Shown: positions 24,836-34,664, numbered from the stretch's first letter. The stretch is DNA of 64,000 nt from Clostridium sp. AM33-3 (GCF_003480315.1 NZ_QUIV01000013.1:1-64000); one strand, 5' to 3'. Numbers and translations: made by a program. The notes: generated by a model from the letters alone, not told the origin.

Positions 24836-26393
24836 ACTTTCTGCCCTGAAAAACCGGATGGTGTTCCGGCTCTGGGCCTTTATGATGATCCCGGTCATGT
24901 TCGGGATCGGCTTTATGTGGGTAGTACAGATTTTTCTGTTTGAACAGAATTACGCGAATGCCGCCGTTAACGAAGCTCTGAACCGGCTTTCCCCGGTCAT
25001 GGAGGATTTGCGTACCCGCGATATCGGAGAGGATGAAAAGCTCTTATCCTTTATCAGCCACATCGGCGGAGAGCTGCTCCTGGTCTCTGAGGACGGCACC
25101 CTCATTAAAATGTACTCTTCCGGACATCTGGTGCAGCCACAGGAATGGGAGCGTAAACTCAACGATCCGGAGATGACCCGCCAGAAACCTGATTTCAGGG
25201 AGTTGCTGGCCGGCCGCCCCTACCGGCACATTGAGCGGATGCACGGAAAGATCATCGGCTATGAGCTTGGTTTCCCGGTCACCTGCAACGGAGAACATAA
25301 CTATCTGATCCTGCGCAACGCCCTGATGACCCGGGCCGTTTTAAACCTGAACCGTTCCCAGCTCATCATTCTGAGCATTCTTCTGACCGGCATCGCATCG
25401 GTACTGGCTGCAGTCCTGTCCAGACAGTTTTCCCGTCCCATCTTTCAGATCAAAAGTGCGGTGGACAAGCTGACCGAAAACGACTTTTCCATCGACCCGG
25501 ATCTGGAACGCCAGGACGAGCTCGGGCAGCTGTCCCAATCCGTCGGGCAGCTGCGGCTGGCCTTACAGCGGCTGGATATTCTGCGCCGGGAGGTCATCGC
25601 CAACGTCTCCCATGAGCTGCGCTCCCCGTTAGCTCTCATCACCGGCTATGCGGAGATGGTGCGGGACATCACCTGGAAAGATGACGAGCTGCGCAATGAA
25701 AATCTGAATCTCATCATCAGCGAGTCCAACCGCATGAGCGAGATGGTAAACGACATTCTCGACTATTCCCAGTTTTCCGCCGGCTACAGCAGCTTAAAGA
25801 AGGAATGGTGCGATTTACGGGATATCGTAACAGCCGAGCTGACCCGCTGCAGACAGGCAGCTGCCGAGCATGGCATCACGCTGACACTGCTGGTGACAGA
25901 GGAAACCTCTGACCGCAGGTCATCTGCTTCGGCTGCTGATGTGCAATCCTCCCGGCCGTTTTTCTTTGAGGTCGATGCCCTGAAAATGAGCCAGGTCATG
26001 CGCAACCTGCTAAACAATGCCATCAACCACACACCGGAAAATCAGGAAATCCGGATCTGTCTGACTCCGCAGCCGGCTGCGCGTTTTCAGGAGCTTGCCG
26101 GCGCACCGATTCTGACTGGCAATACAGCTTCCTTCACCGGCGACACATCGGCAGAAGCAGCTTTTTCCGTTTCCTGCTGCCTTGTCGAGGTCATCAATCC
26201 CGGTGATCCGATTCCCGAAGAGGACCGTGCTATCATCTGGGAGCGCTACCAGCGCAGCCAGCACCAGAACGGGCGCAGGCTCGGGACCGGCATCGGACTT
26301 TCCATTGTCAGCACGATCCTAAAGGCACATCAGATGCCGTACGGAGTGGACTGCCAAAATGGTTATAATGATTTCTGGTTTTTGTGCCGTTGA
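24813..26393 (+). CDS. Membrane sensor histidine kinase
   Basis: A 526-residue kinase starting with TTG at 24813 inside the regulator gene. Membrane helices lie near residues 20-44 and 183-202, enclosing an extracytoplasmic sensor of about 135 residues. A HAMP domain follows, then HisKA with H267 in VSHELRSPLALITGY. The ATPase has the N box NLLNNAINHTPE and the G boxes GTGIGLSIV. The C-terminal end overlaps a convergent hydrolase gene by 31 bp. It is the cognate partner of the OmpR-type regulator and probably senses envelope stress or a pump substrate. Confidence 0.94.
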   Translation: MKKQRKIRLSALKNRMVFRLWAFMMIPVMFGIGFMWVVQIFLFEQNYANAAVNEALNRLSPVMEDLRTRDIGEDEKLLSFISHIGGELLLVSEDGTLIKMYSSGHLVQPQEWERKLNDPEMTRQKPDFRELLAGRPYRHIERMHGKIIGYELGFPVTCNGEHNYLILRNALMTRAVLNLNRSQLIILSILLTGIASVLAAVLSRQFSRPIFQIKSAVDKLTENDFSIDPDLERQDELGQLSQSVGQLRLALQRLDILRREVIANVSHELRSPLALITGYAEMVRDITWKDDELRNENLNLIISESNRMSEMVNDILDYSQFSAGYSSLKKEWCDLRDIVTAELTRCRQAAAEHGITLTLLVTEETSDRRSSASAADVQSSRPFFFEVDALKMSQVMRNLLNNAINHTPENQEIRICLTPQPAARFQELAGAPILTGNTASFTGDTSAEAAFSVSCCLVEVINPGDPIPEEDRAIIWERYQRSQHQNGRRLGTGIGLSIVSTILKAHQMPYGVDCQNGYNDFWFLCR

Positions 26394-27298
26394 ATGATTT
26401 CTTTCATGAAACGGTCTGCCGCATCCACAGCCTCCGGTGTCCAGAACTCGGAACCGCCGTGGTCCGCGCCGTCCACCAGATACAACGTTGCTTCTTTTCC
26501 GCATTCCTTTAACTTCTTATATAAACGCACACTCTGATAGGGACTCACCTTGCGGTCCTTGGTTCCGTGCATGATCCACACAGGCGGGAGCTTAGTCTCC
26601 GGGCGGATATAAGTCACAGCCGTTGCCCGGGCTGCAAGCTCCGGATGCTCTCTTAAGTTTGCTCCCACCTCCATGCCTTCCGGGCTGGTCTCCAGATGAT
26701 GCTCCAATGTATCCGGGAAATCATCCATCTCTGTCATGCTTACCGCACCGTAGTAATCCAGGATTCCCATGACATCTGCAGATACTCCCGGATATACGGA
26801 GGCATCCAGCCACGGCTCCTGATCTGCCAGAGCTGCAAACACGGCGGTATGGCCGCCTGAGGAACAGCCGCCCAGGAAAAAGTTTTCCCCGTCCAGATGG
26901 TAATCTGCCGCATGCAGGCGCATAAAGCGGACTGCATTTCTGGCATCCTGAATCGGTGCCGGAAAATGGGCAATTCCGGAATGACGATACTGCACCACAG
27001 CTACCACATATCCGCGGGCAGCCAGTCTCGCATAATGCGGGCAGCTCTTATACACATCCTGTACGCCCCAGGCAGACCCCTGCACAAACACAAAACATGG
27101 ATGAAGCTTTTCCGGCTCGTTTCTGGTATATGGCTCCAGAATCTGAAGCACCAGCGTATGACCGTCCACTTCTGCATACGGAATATCATGCCAATGGTAA
27201 ACTCCCGGCTCATCTCCGGTGGTCGGGATATGGATTGCCCCTTCCACCTCTTCGGTCAGTCCCGGATATTCCTCATATTCCCACACTTTTACTTCCAT
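26363..27298 (-). CDS. Alpha/beta hydrolase, esterase/lipase-like
   Basis: A 311-residue alpha/beta hydrolase of the HSL/BD-FAE type. The nucleophile elbow is GGCSSGGHT, the acid is in HGTKDRKVS and the catalytic His is in DGADHGGSEF. The oxyanion region reads FVQGSAWG in place of the usual HGGG. No signal peptide, so it acts in the cytoplasm. It follows the ferredoxin subunit by 36 bp and is likely the last gene of the redox operon, perhaps removing an ester or formyl group from the substrate; that role is inferred. Substrate unknown. Confidence 0.85.
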   Translation of the reverse strand: MEVKVWEYEEYPGLTEEVEGAIHIPTTGDEPGVYHWHDIPYAEVDGHTLVLQILEPYTRNEPEKLHPCFVFVQGSAWGVQDVYKSCPHYARLAARGYVVAVVQYRHSGIAHFPAPIQDARNAVRFMRLHAADYHLDGENFFLGGCSSGGHTAVFAALADQEPWLDASVYPGVSADVMGILDYYGAVSMTEMDDFPDTLEHHLETSPEGMEVGANLREHPELAARATAVTYIRPETKLPPVWIMHGTKDRKVSPYQSVRLYKKLKECGKEATLYLVDGADHGGSEFWTPEAVDAADRFMKEIIQRHKNQKSL

Positions 27299-27334
27299 CT
27301 ATTTTATTCTCCTTTCTACTGCTGCCGTCCCTGC

Positions 27335-27859
27335 CTATACCTGGGCCTTCAGCATCTGCATACTGGTCATACGCAGGGAATGCTCCTTCGGGATCTGTTC
27401 CTCCGGTGCTTCCAGATCAACCAGCTTCAATGCTCCAAACGGGCAGGCCTTGACGCAGGCCGGAAGCATACCTTGATGTACCCGCACATAGCAGCCGTCA
27501 CATTTGATCATCTTTCCATTTTCTCCGAAGGATGGAATTCCGTACGGACAGGCCATGGCACAGCTGTGACAGCCAATACAGTTTGTGGTATCATAAACCG
27601 TAAGATTTGTCTCCGGGTCTTTCCTGAGACAGGCACTCGGACAGCCGGTGATGCAGGGCGCATCCTCACAGTGCATACAGGCTAAGGAGAGCCGGTGATA
27701 ACTGACACGGTTATTCTTTTCAAGCTCCATATCGAAAATATTACGGTACGGGCGCTGTCCTTCCCTGACTTCATAATCATTCTGGTCCATACAGGCTACC
27801 GCGCAGGCACCGCAGGCCACACATTTGCTCAGATCGAGATCGATCGCGTATTTTTTCAC
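27335..27859 (-). CDS. Four-cluster [4Fe-4S] ferredoxin subunit, DmsB-like
   Basis: A 174-residue electron-transfer subunit with four Cys clusters: CVACGACAVAC, CMHCEDAPCITGC, CIGCHSCAMAC, and CDGC with the later CVKAC. This is the DmsB/NrfC/PhsB pattern for four [4Fe-4S] clusters. It overlaps the end of the molybdopterin subunit by 4 bp, so they form one complex. No membrane anchor subunit is present and no Tat signal is seen. The complex is therefore probably cytoplasmic and fed by the FAD oxidoreductase encoded upstream. Confidence 0.92.
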   Translation of the reverse strand: MKKYAIDLDLSKCVACGACAVACMDQNDYEVREGQRPYRNIFDMELEKNNRVSYHRLSLACMHCEDAPCITGCPSACLRKDPETNLTVYDTTNCIGCHSCAMACPYGIPSFGENGKMIKCDGCYVRVHQGMLPACVKACPFGALKLVDLEAPEEQIPKEHSLRMTSMQMLKAQV

Positions 27860-29991
27860 TGCTGCACCTTCTTTCTCATTCCACAGCGCGTGGAATTGTA
27901 TGCCGGGAAACCGGAATAAGGATCCACATGCGTACCAGACATCAGGGAATTGACATCTGCCTCCGAATATCCATGATAGAAAAAGACCACAGATTTTGGA
28001 ACCTTATGACTCGGCATAGCCTTTACGCAGATACAGCCGCGTTCCGTATAAAGTTCCATGTCATCTCCGGCTTCAATGCCCAGTTCCTTTGCATCCTCCA
28101 CAGACAGCTCCGCTGTCGGATCCGGTCTTAAGCTGCGTGCCCATTTGACCTTATGAAGACGGGAATGGATCGCATTCGGAATACGCCCGCCGGAACAGAG
28201 CTGGTACGGATAAAGCTCCGGATCTGCCTCATCAAGCGGCTCGCAGTAGGTCGGAAGCGGATCCAGGTGCCATTCCGGATGAGATGCAATGAGCTCCGAA
28301 TACAGTTCAAACTTTCCGGTCGGTGTCAGAAGTCCCCGCTCCAGATGCTCACCCGGAGCAGATTTTTTTACATTCGGTACCTTAATCGGAACATCACTGT
28401 TCTTCAGTTCCTCCACGGTAATGTCAAGATCACGGAGAATGAATTCCAGGTTTTTCTCATAGCCTGCTTCCAGCTCCTCATCGCCCAGACCAAGCTTTTT
28501 TGCCAGCTCCGCGATGATCTCCGTATCGGATTTACTCTCTCCCACCCGGTCAATGGCCGGTTTCGTATACCATGCATAGCAACCTGGATAGGTTTCCAGC
28601 TCACCGCGCTCATAGGAGGTGCAGACCGGAAGAACGAGATCCGCAAGCATCGCCGTATCCGTCAGGAACAGATCGGTATCTACAAAATAATCCAGCTTCA
28701 GCAATGCCTCTTTCACATACTGGTCATCCGGCAGCATCCGGTAATTCATTCCCATAGCAAAGAGCGCCTTAACCGGATACGGTTTTTCTTCCATGATCTG
28801 TCTTGCCAGATCCACACACTGCATCTCCTTTTCCATATGATACCACAGTGGAAAACGCTCTGCTCCTACCGCCGGTTTCGCATTCTCAGGCTCTGTCACC
28901 TCTGCAAATTCTTCATCCCGGGTCACAAATCCGGCCATCTGGTGTGTAAAGCTGTGAAGTCCCGGAAGCTGACCGCCTTCCCGGTCATAATTGCCGGTCA
29001 GTGCCAGAAGCGCCATGATCGCACGATAATTCTGGAAGCCGTTTTTATGGTGGGGAATTGGGGCACTATTTTCATTGATACACATAGAGCTGCTTTCCCA
29101 AATCATCCGACAAGCCTCAAGCACCTGTTCATAAGGAACTCCGGTCAGAGCTTCGACATTACTTTCATTAAATTGCTTTACATACGCCTTATATTCTTCA
29201 AATCCATGCACATACTTCTCAATATACGCTGCATCAATCCATCCGTTTTCTATCAGGATGTTTCCCATGCACAAAGCCAGAGCGCCATCGGTTCCGGGAT
29301 ACGGACGAAGGTAGAGATCACAAAGGCGCTCGACCGCAGGAGTGATTTTAGGATCAACAATAATAACCTTCATGCCCTTTTCACGGCGTTTTTCAATCGC
29401 AGTTGCCTTGGCATATCCGGAAAAATACGGATTCATAGCCCAGCCTAAATACAGATCTGTATGCGCCATATCCGGACGCGCCAGCTGTCCGGACGCCGTT
29501 TTCCAGGCCATCCAGCCGGCTGTCATACAAGTACTGGATTCCGTGCCGAAATTCATGGTTCCAAAGGAATGTGCCAGGCGCCGCAGCCACGGACGGTACC
29601 ACTTATTATAGCCGCCGAAAAACGCCACTGCATCTGCTCCGTATTCTGCCTTGATCCCATTTAACCGGGAAGCGATCTCATCATAGGCCTGTTCCCAGGT
29701 GATCGGTTCAAATTTTCCTTCTCCCCGCTCGCCAACCCGCTTAAGCGGAGTCAGGATCCGGTCCTCCCGGTAAGCAAACTGACGGCCGGAAAGTCCCTTC
29801 ACACACATGCGCCCCTTACTCTGCGGATGCTCGTCCATCCCCTCAAGCTTGACCATTCTGCCGTCCCTGACGTATGCATTTACACCGCAGTTATTGGCCG
29901 GACTGCAGATTGCGCACACCGTATGGCAAACCCGGATCCCGGTTTCCTCACACGGAATTTTTGCTTTGATTAATGCTTCCAAACTATCCAT
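27856..29991 (-). CDS. Molybdopterin oxidoreductase catalytic subunit
   Basis: A 711-residue DMSO-reductase-superfamily enzyme. The start at 29991 follows GAGGAG and overlaps the preceding gene by 8 bp. N-terminal Cys cluster is CHTVCAICSPANNC. The segment GTESSTCMTAGW holds a Cys at the position that ligates Mo or W in several family members. Cofactor-binding signatures include NSAPIPHHKNG, LTGNYDREGGQLPG and the C-terminal dinucleotide domain (RIPNAIHSRLHKVKW). No Tat signal. Its partner is the ferredoxin subunit and its electron source is probably the FAD protein. It could be a reductase or a dehydroxylase; the substrate cannot be read from the sequence. Confidence 0.88.
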   Translation of the reverse strand: MDSLEALIKAKIPCEETGIRVCHTVCAICSPANNCGVNAYVRDGRMVKLEGMDEHPQSKGRMCVKGLSGRQFAYREDRILTPLKRVGERGEGKFEPITWEQAYDEIASRLNGIKAEYGADAVAFFGGYNKWYRPWLRRLAHSFGTMNFGTESSTCMTAGWMAWKTASGQLARPDMAHTDLYLGWAMNPYFSGYAKATAIEKRREKGMKVIIVDPKITPAVERLCDLYLRPYPGTDGALALCMGNILIENGWIDAAYIEKYVHGFEEYKAYVKQFNESNVEALTGVPYEQVLEACRMIWESSSMCINENSAPIPHHKNGFQNYRAIMALLALTGNYDREGGQLPGLHSFTHQMAGFVTRDEEFAEVTEPENAKPAVGAERFPLWYHMEKEMQCVDLARQIMEEKPYPVKALFAMGMNYRMLPDDQYVKEALLKLDYFVDTDLFLTDTAMLADLVLPVCTSYERGELETYPGCYAWYTKPAIDRVGESKSDTEIIAELAKKLGLGDEELEAGYEKNLEFILRDLDITVEELKNSDVPIKVPNVKKSAPGEHLERGLLTPTGKFELYSELIASHPEWHLDPLPTYCEPLDEADPELYPYQLCSGGRIPNAIHSRLHKVKWARSLRPDPTAELSVEDAKELGIEAGDDMELYTERGCICVKAMPSHKVPKSVVFFYHGYSEADVNSLMSGTHVDPYSGFPAYNSTRCGMRKKVQQ

Positions 29992-31243
29992 GTAATTTCT
30001 CCTCAATCTCATCAATGAATGCTTCCGACAGACCAGCCTTCTGAAGCATAGCCCTCTGGTAATCCGGAAGGACAAACTCTTCTCCCGCAAACAGCCGCAG
30101 CATATAATTTTTCACGATACCGCTGATCCGGTAATTGTCCAGGATATTGGCACCCACGATCCGTTTTCCATCCAGCACCAGGCGTACATACAGGCTGTCT
30201 TCCAGGCTTCCGTACTCCAGCACCTCCCCCGTCAGACGGTTATCACCAAAGCCGATAAAATCCATGTTCATAAAATGTGTGATATTATGCAGGATGTTTC
30301 CGTGATACGCGACACCCTGACCTGCCATGTTGGCTCCTGCCGTCTCGCCCTGTCGGTTGGCATTGGCCCAGAGACCGATGATCTGATTCTGTCCGCTCTC
30401 CAGGTTGTTTCCCTCACAGCAATCTCCGGCTGCATACACACCCGGAACTGAGGTTTCCATATGATCGTTGACCGTAATACCGCGGACGATTGCCACCTCA
30501 TCCTTCACAGGATCCGTGATGGCTCTTGTGCCAATGCAGAGTCCGACAATATCTGCCGGAATCCGGCTTCCATCTGTCAGTACGGCGATTTTCTGCCCAT
30601 CCTCCTGCTCCATGTGGTCGATCGTTGCTCCGAATTTCAGATGAACGCCCTGAGCCTCCACCCGCTTTTCAATCTCCGCGGACACCTCCGGATAAGCTGC
30701 CAGCGGAAAAATATGAGGTGCCAGATCTAAAAGCCAGGTTTCAATGCCAAATTTATGCAGCACCTCCACCACCTTGATTCCGGCCATGGATGCACCGATC
30801 ACAACAGCATGGCGGACATTCTTCTGTTTCAGACGTTCTTTGAAGCGGATGGAATCCTCCACCGTCCGCATCAGAAAAGCATCCTCCGGATCAAGTCCCT
30901 TCACCGGCGGTGCAAACGCACGCGCACCGGTCGCGATCAGAATCCGGTCATACTGCTTTGTCTGCTGCTTCGTCTCCACCAGATGCTCTTTTGCATGTAC
31001 CCGGATGACCGGCTCCTGAATCAGGTGAAACGATATCTCCTTCCGGATCTGATCCAGATCCCCAAACGGAAACAGGCCGTCAAACTCCAGCTTTCCGAAC
31101 GCATAGTATGTTGTCAGCATCGGATTGTACGGTGCCCGGCTGGTATTGCTGTATACATCGATCTCCCCCTCCTGGTCACAGGCGCGGATCGCTTTAACCG
31201 CATGATAACCTGCCGTGCCGAATCCTACCACAGCATAGTTCAT
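29984..31243 (-). CDS. NAD(P)/FAD-dependent oxidoreductase
   Basis: A 419-residue two-dinucleotide-fold flavoprotein. FAD site GFGTAGYHAVKAI, second nucleotide site VIGASMAGIKVVEVL, and the FAD closing motif PGVYAAGDCCEG. The shape is that of the CoA-disulfide reductase/NADH-oxidase and nitrite-reductase FAD-domain group. Start at 31243 follows GAGGAGG. It heads the leftward operon with the molybdopterin and ferredoxin subunits, overlapping the former, so it most likely passes electrons from NAD(P)H to them. A terminator lies 23 bp upstream of its start. Confidence 0.88.
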   Translation of the reverse strand: MNYAVVGFGTAGYHAVKAIRACDQEGEIDVYSNTSRAPYNPMLTTYYAFGKLEFDGLFPFGDLDQIRKEISFHLIQEPVIRVHAKEHLVETKQQTKQYDRILIATGARAFAPPVKGLDPEDAFLMRTVEDSIRFKERLKQKNVRHAVVIGASMAGIKVVEVLHKFGIETWLLDLAPHIFPLAAYPEVSAEIEKRVEAQGVHLKFGATIDHMEQEDGQKIAVLTDGSRIPADIVGLCIGTRAITDPVKDEVAIVRGITVNDHMETSVPGVYAAGDCCEGNNLESGQNQIIGLWANANRQGETAGANMAGQGVAYHGNILHNITHFMNMDFIGFGDNRLTGEVLEYGSLEDSLYVRLVLDGKRIVGANILDNYRISGIVKNYMLRLFAGEEFVLPDYQRAMLQKAGLSEAFIDEIEEKLHG

Positions 31244-31265
31244 GTTTTTCCTCCTCTCAAATACC

Positions 31266-31290
31266 GAAAAAGCCACTGAAATCCAGTGAC
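31266..31290 (-). terminator. Terminator between permease and redox operon
   Basis: GTCACTG-n5-CAGTGGC followed by TTTTT on the minus strand. It closes the permease transcript and lies only 23 bp before the FAD gene start, so some read-through may feed the redox genes. Confidence 0.6.
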
Positions 31291-31325
31291 TTATCCGATT
31301 ATCTTTTTTCAGATTTTCAAGTCCT

Positions 31326-32642
31326 TTATTGTGCGCTCTGCTGTTCCAGCTTTGCTTTCACATTCTTATAACGGATCAGCATGATGATGATGGAAACCAG
31401 AATGAAGAGACCGATATACAGGTAATGCTTCGGCTTCAGACTGGAGAGGCTTACAAAGGAAGTAACAATGGTAACTGTCAGGCATACACAAAGAACTGCA
31501 TGCAGTTTCTTTGGTTCTATATGCAATACAGACTTTTCATAAGCTTCCGGGAACAGACTCGGAAGTCTCCAGCATGCACAGATCGTAAACAGGCCGGTCA
31601 GTTTGCTACAGCCGGTACCCATATTGGAAATATCGGTGGTATCCATGCCGGTTAAGATCGGGATCAGGCCCACAATAAAGAAGAAGAATAACAGCAGAAC
31701 CGGAGTTCCGTTTTTATTTTCCTTTGCGCAGATTTCCGGAAGCCATCCATCCATGGCAGCTCTCTGAAGAGAACGGGTAGTCCAGGACAGTGTTCCGTTC
31801 AGGGTTGTTAACAGGGCGAACCATGCACCGCCGATAACAAAAAACAGATAAACCGGTGCAGGGAATACTTCTTTTGCTACAACCGAAATATTGACACCTG
31901 CTACCTTATCTAACGGAAGCACGCAGGCAGCTACAATACCGACAAATGCATAAAAGATTGCAACGATCGCGGTGGAAAGGATCATGGCCTTCGGAATATT
32001 CTTTCCCGGATTCTCGATTTCTCCGCCATTCTCAGCCAGGAAGCTTGCGCCGCCACATGCAAAGGACAGAAGCGTTGCGCCCTGCAGGAAGTTTTTCAGG
32101 CCGTGAGGCATGATGTTGGATGCGGAAAATTCCAGTGCAGACCAGTCAACCTTCGGAAGACCGAATACGATATAAATGAACAGGGAAATCAGAAGCAGGG
32201 AAACCATCACCTTCTGAACCTTCGCAGAGGTTTTCAGACCGATCAGGTTTACGATCACTGCCGCAGTCAGGGCGCCAACCGCAACCACGGTCTGGTTTAC
32301 TGACGGAAAGATCACGCCAACATAGCTTGCAAAGCCGATTGCGAACGTGGATACCAACACCTGCTGCAAAATAAACATCAGAAGAAATACAAATGCGATC
32401 CTCGGCCCCAAAAGCTTCTTGGCATACACATAGCTTCCGCCGGTTGCCGGCATACTGGAAGAAAGTGTTGCCATCGGGATCAGGCTGATCAGTGAGATGA
32501 TCGCTGCAAGAAAATATCCGTACGGAGCGCCGTGTCCAGTCAGTCCGATTACGATTGCTGTCAGTACAAACACACCGGAACCTACGATCTGGCCAATACA
32601 AAAGCCCATGCAGTCCCAAAAATTCAGTTTTTTCGTCTCCAT
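31326..32642 (-). CDS. APC-family amino acid permease
   Basis: A 438-residue protein with about 12 membrane helices. The APC signature is at the start: GFCIGQIVGSGVFVLTAIV, then PATGGSYVYAKKLLGP. ENGGEIENPGKNIPKAMI marks the loop before helix 7. It starts three bases after the stop of the aminotransferase gene, with its ribosome site inside that gene, so both are co-translated. It probably imports the amino acid cleaved by that enzyme. Specificity cannot be told. Confidence 0.9.
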   Translation of the reverse strand: METKKLNFWDCMGFCIGQIVGSGVFVLTAIVIGLTGHGAPYGYFLAAIISLISLIPMATLSSSMPATGGSYVYAKKLLGPRIAFVFLLMFILQQVLVSTFAIGFASYVGVIFPSVNQTVVAVGALTAAVIVNLIGLKTSAKVQKVMVSLLLISLFIYIVFGLPKVDWSALEFSASNIMPHGLKNFLQGATLLSFACGGASFLAENGGEIENPGKNIPKAMILSTAIVAIFYAFVGIVAACVLPLDKVAGVNISVVAKEVFPAPVYLFFVIGGAWFALLTTLNGTLSWTTRSLQRAAMDGWLPEICAKENKNGTPVLLLFFFFIVGLIPILTGMDTTDISNMGTGCSKLTGLFTICACWRLPSLFPEAYEKSVLHIEPKKLHAVLCVCLTVTIVTSFVSLSSLKPKHYLYIGLFILVSIIIMLIRYKNVKAKLEQQSAQ

Positions 32643-32645
32643 TTG

Positions 32646-33827
32646 TTATACCCCTTTTCTCCAGTCTGATACAAACTGTACCAGTTTCTCCATACCCTCT
32701 TCGAGCCTTTTGCGCGGACAGCCAAAGTTGAACCGCAGAAAATGCTCTCCGTCTCCGCCATAGGAAGTACCGCCTCCCACTGCAATGCCATAATGATCCG
32801 CCAGTGTTTTCTGGATTTCATCGGAGGTCATTCCCAGTGCGCTGCAGTCCAGCCACATCAGATACGTTCCTTCCGGCTTCACCGGCTTGATCTCCGGCGC
32901 GTGCACGGCAAGATAATGAATGATAAACTCTGCATTTTCTGTCAGATACGCATTCTGCTGGTCCACCCACTCATCACCGTAGGTGTAGCAGGCCTCGATT
33001 GCCGCGTTAGACAGGCAGTTCGGGCTCATAAGCCATGCTTCCCGAAGAGATGCCTCCTGTCTCTTTTTGTATTCCGGATTCGGAATGATGCTGCAGGATG
33101 AGTGCAGACCGGCCATATTGAAGGTCTTGCTGATTGCAGTGTAAACGATCATCCTGTCATATACGTCTGCAAAGCAGGCTGCCGAGGTATACTGATTGCC
33201 GTAGAGGGCCACATCACCGTGGATCTCATCGGAGAACAGCCATACCGAATATTTTCTGCACAGCATAACCACCCGTTCCACCTCATCCCGCGTCCAGACA
33301 CGTCCGACCGGGTTATGGGGATTGCAGAATATCATAGCCTTCACCCCACCGGCCAGCTTCCTTTCGAAATCTTCCCAGTTAATGCTGTAGCGTCCGTCCT
33401 GATAGATCAGCGGACAGTCTACCTCTTTTCGCTCCTGGGTGCGGATCGCCACAAAAAACGGATCATACACCGGTGTAAAGACAAGCACCTGATCTCCCGG
33501 CTCTGTAAAGCCTCTGATTGAAAACCAGATGGATGTCACGACGCCTTCTGACGGTGAAAATGCCTCCACCGGAAGATCCACATGATGACGGCGCTGATAC
33601 CATGCCCGGACCGTCTCATTGGTCCGTTTTCCGGTTGACGTATAACCAAACAGCGGATGTTCCAGACGCTTCTGAATTGCAGTCACGGCCTCCGGAAGTG
33701 TTCCGAAATCCGTATCTGCGATCCAGAAGGGGATCAGCCCGGTCGGAACGCCAAACTTAAACTGACGATCCCATTTAATGGAATCGGTATCCACACGATC
33801 CCAAACCTTATCAAAATCGTATTTCAT
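32646..33827 (-). CDS. MalY/PatB-type C-S lyase (PLP)
   Basis: A 393-residue fold-type I aminotransferase of the MalY/PatB group, usually cystathionine beta-lyases acting on Cys conjugates. It opens MKYDFDKVWDRVDTDSIKW with IPFWIADTDF shortly after, the family hallmark. The PLP Lys is in TAISKTFNMAGLH, and CNPHNPVGRVW binds the cofactor. Start at 33827 follows GGAGG. It sits between a GntR regulator and an APC permease. This suggests uptake and cleavage of a sulfur amino acid, and the redox enzymes next door may act on a related sulfur compound; the last point is speculation. Confidence 0.9.
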   Translation of the reverse strand: MKYDFDKVWDRVDTDSIKWDRQFKFGVPTGLIPFWIADTDFGTLPEAVTAIQKRLEHPLFGYTSTGKRTNETVRAWYQRRHHVDLPVEAFSPSEGVVTSIWFSIRGFTEPGDQVLVFTPVYDPFFVAIRTQERKEVDCPLIYQDGRYSINWEDFERKLAGGVKAMIFCNPHNPVGRVWTRDEVERVVMLCRKYSVWLFSDEIHGDVALYGNQYTSAACFADVYDRMIVYTAISKTFNMAGLHSSCSIIPNPEYKKRQEASLREAWLMSPNCLSNAAIEACYTYGDEWVDQQNAYLTENAEFIIHYLAVHAPEIKPVKPEGTYLMWLDCSALGMTSDEIQKTLADHYGIAVGGGTSYGGDGEHFLRFNFGCPRKRLEEGMEKLVQFVSDWRKGV

Positions 33828-33910
33828 TTTGTACCTCCACCCCTTAAAGGTTTTATGTTCCATTTTTCCGGAAAGCCGGGCCCTGGTTCTCTGAAAAAAT
33901 ATCACCTGTT

Positions 33911-34642
33911 TTAACGGCAGAATTCTTCGAAATAATGCTGATACGTCGCATAGATCCAGTCGCAATGCTGAAGCATATAAAAGAATGCATATTCCGGATC
34001 ATGGTCTTTGACTGCCTTCAGAATATTTCCATGCTGCTTTCGTATTTCTGCCTTGTAGGATTCCTGCTGCACCGGAACGATCAGCGGAAGCGCTGTGATC
34101 GCGTTGGACGGCGGCACCGTTGCTTCCCAGATCTGCTTCATGAGCGGATTTCTCAGGATTTCCCACAGACAGCCATGGAAAGACTGAAGACCGGTTCCCT
34201 TCTGGATCCGGATAGACGGCTCTGCCTGCTCTGCAGTCTCAGAATCATGCTCAAATGCATATTCCAGCTGACGGATATCCTGCTCTGTTGCCATGATGGC
34301 TGCCTGCTTTGCGATAGAAGGCTCAATGACGCGTCTGGCCAGCGTAGACTGTTCAAACAAATGCCAGTAGGTTTCTGCCTGATCCCGGAGTTCGCCCGGA
34401 TCCAGAATGCTTTTCCAGTCCACCGCGACGATGCTGCCCTTTCCCTTCCGGGTTTCAATGATGCCGCTGTCACTGAGCATTTTCAAAGCCTGCCGGACTG
34501 TCACACGGCTGACTCCCATCAGCTCCATAAGCTCCTTCTCACTTGGGATCAGATCTCCCTTTTTGTATTCTCCGCTCCGCACAGAATCCTTAATGCGGTT
34601 AAATACCTGTTCATACAGTGGATTACTTGATAATTTGTTCAC
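33911..34642 (-). CDS. FadR-subfamily GntR regulator
   Basis: A 243-residue regulator. Winged helix near the start (LIPSEKELMELMGVSRVTVR, then QALKMLSDSGIIETRKGKGS), followed by an FCD ligand domain with ARRVIEPSIAKQAA. Start is GTG at 34642, chosen because AAGGAGG lies 5 bp upstream and because an earlier ATG at 34690 falls upstream of the promoter -10. First gene of the leftward set with the C-S lyase and permease. A perfect palindrome in its promoter is the likely operator, so it represses itself and probably the downstream genes until its ligand binds. Confidence 0.9.
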   Translation of the reverse strand: MNKLSSNPLYEQVFNRIKDSVRSGEYKKGDLIPSEKELMELMGVSRVTVRQALKMLSDSGIIETRKGKGSIVAVDWKSILDPGELRDQAETYWHLFEQSTLARRVIEPSIAKQAAIMATEQDIRQLEYAFEHDSETAEQAEPSIRIQKGTGLQSFHGCLWEILRNPLMKQIWEATVPPSNAITALPLIVPVQQESYKAEIRKQHGNILKAVKDHDPEYAFFYMLQHCDWIYATYQHYFEEFCR

Positions 34643-34664
34643 AATATCCTCCTTTTTCATCTCC

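Noticed and set aside
28153..29448. Plus-strand open frame of 431 codons opposite the molybdopterin gene
   Set aside because: Antisense shadow of a clear enzyme gene; its translation is rich in Arg, His and Cys without domain structure.
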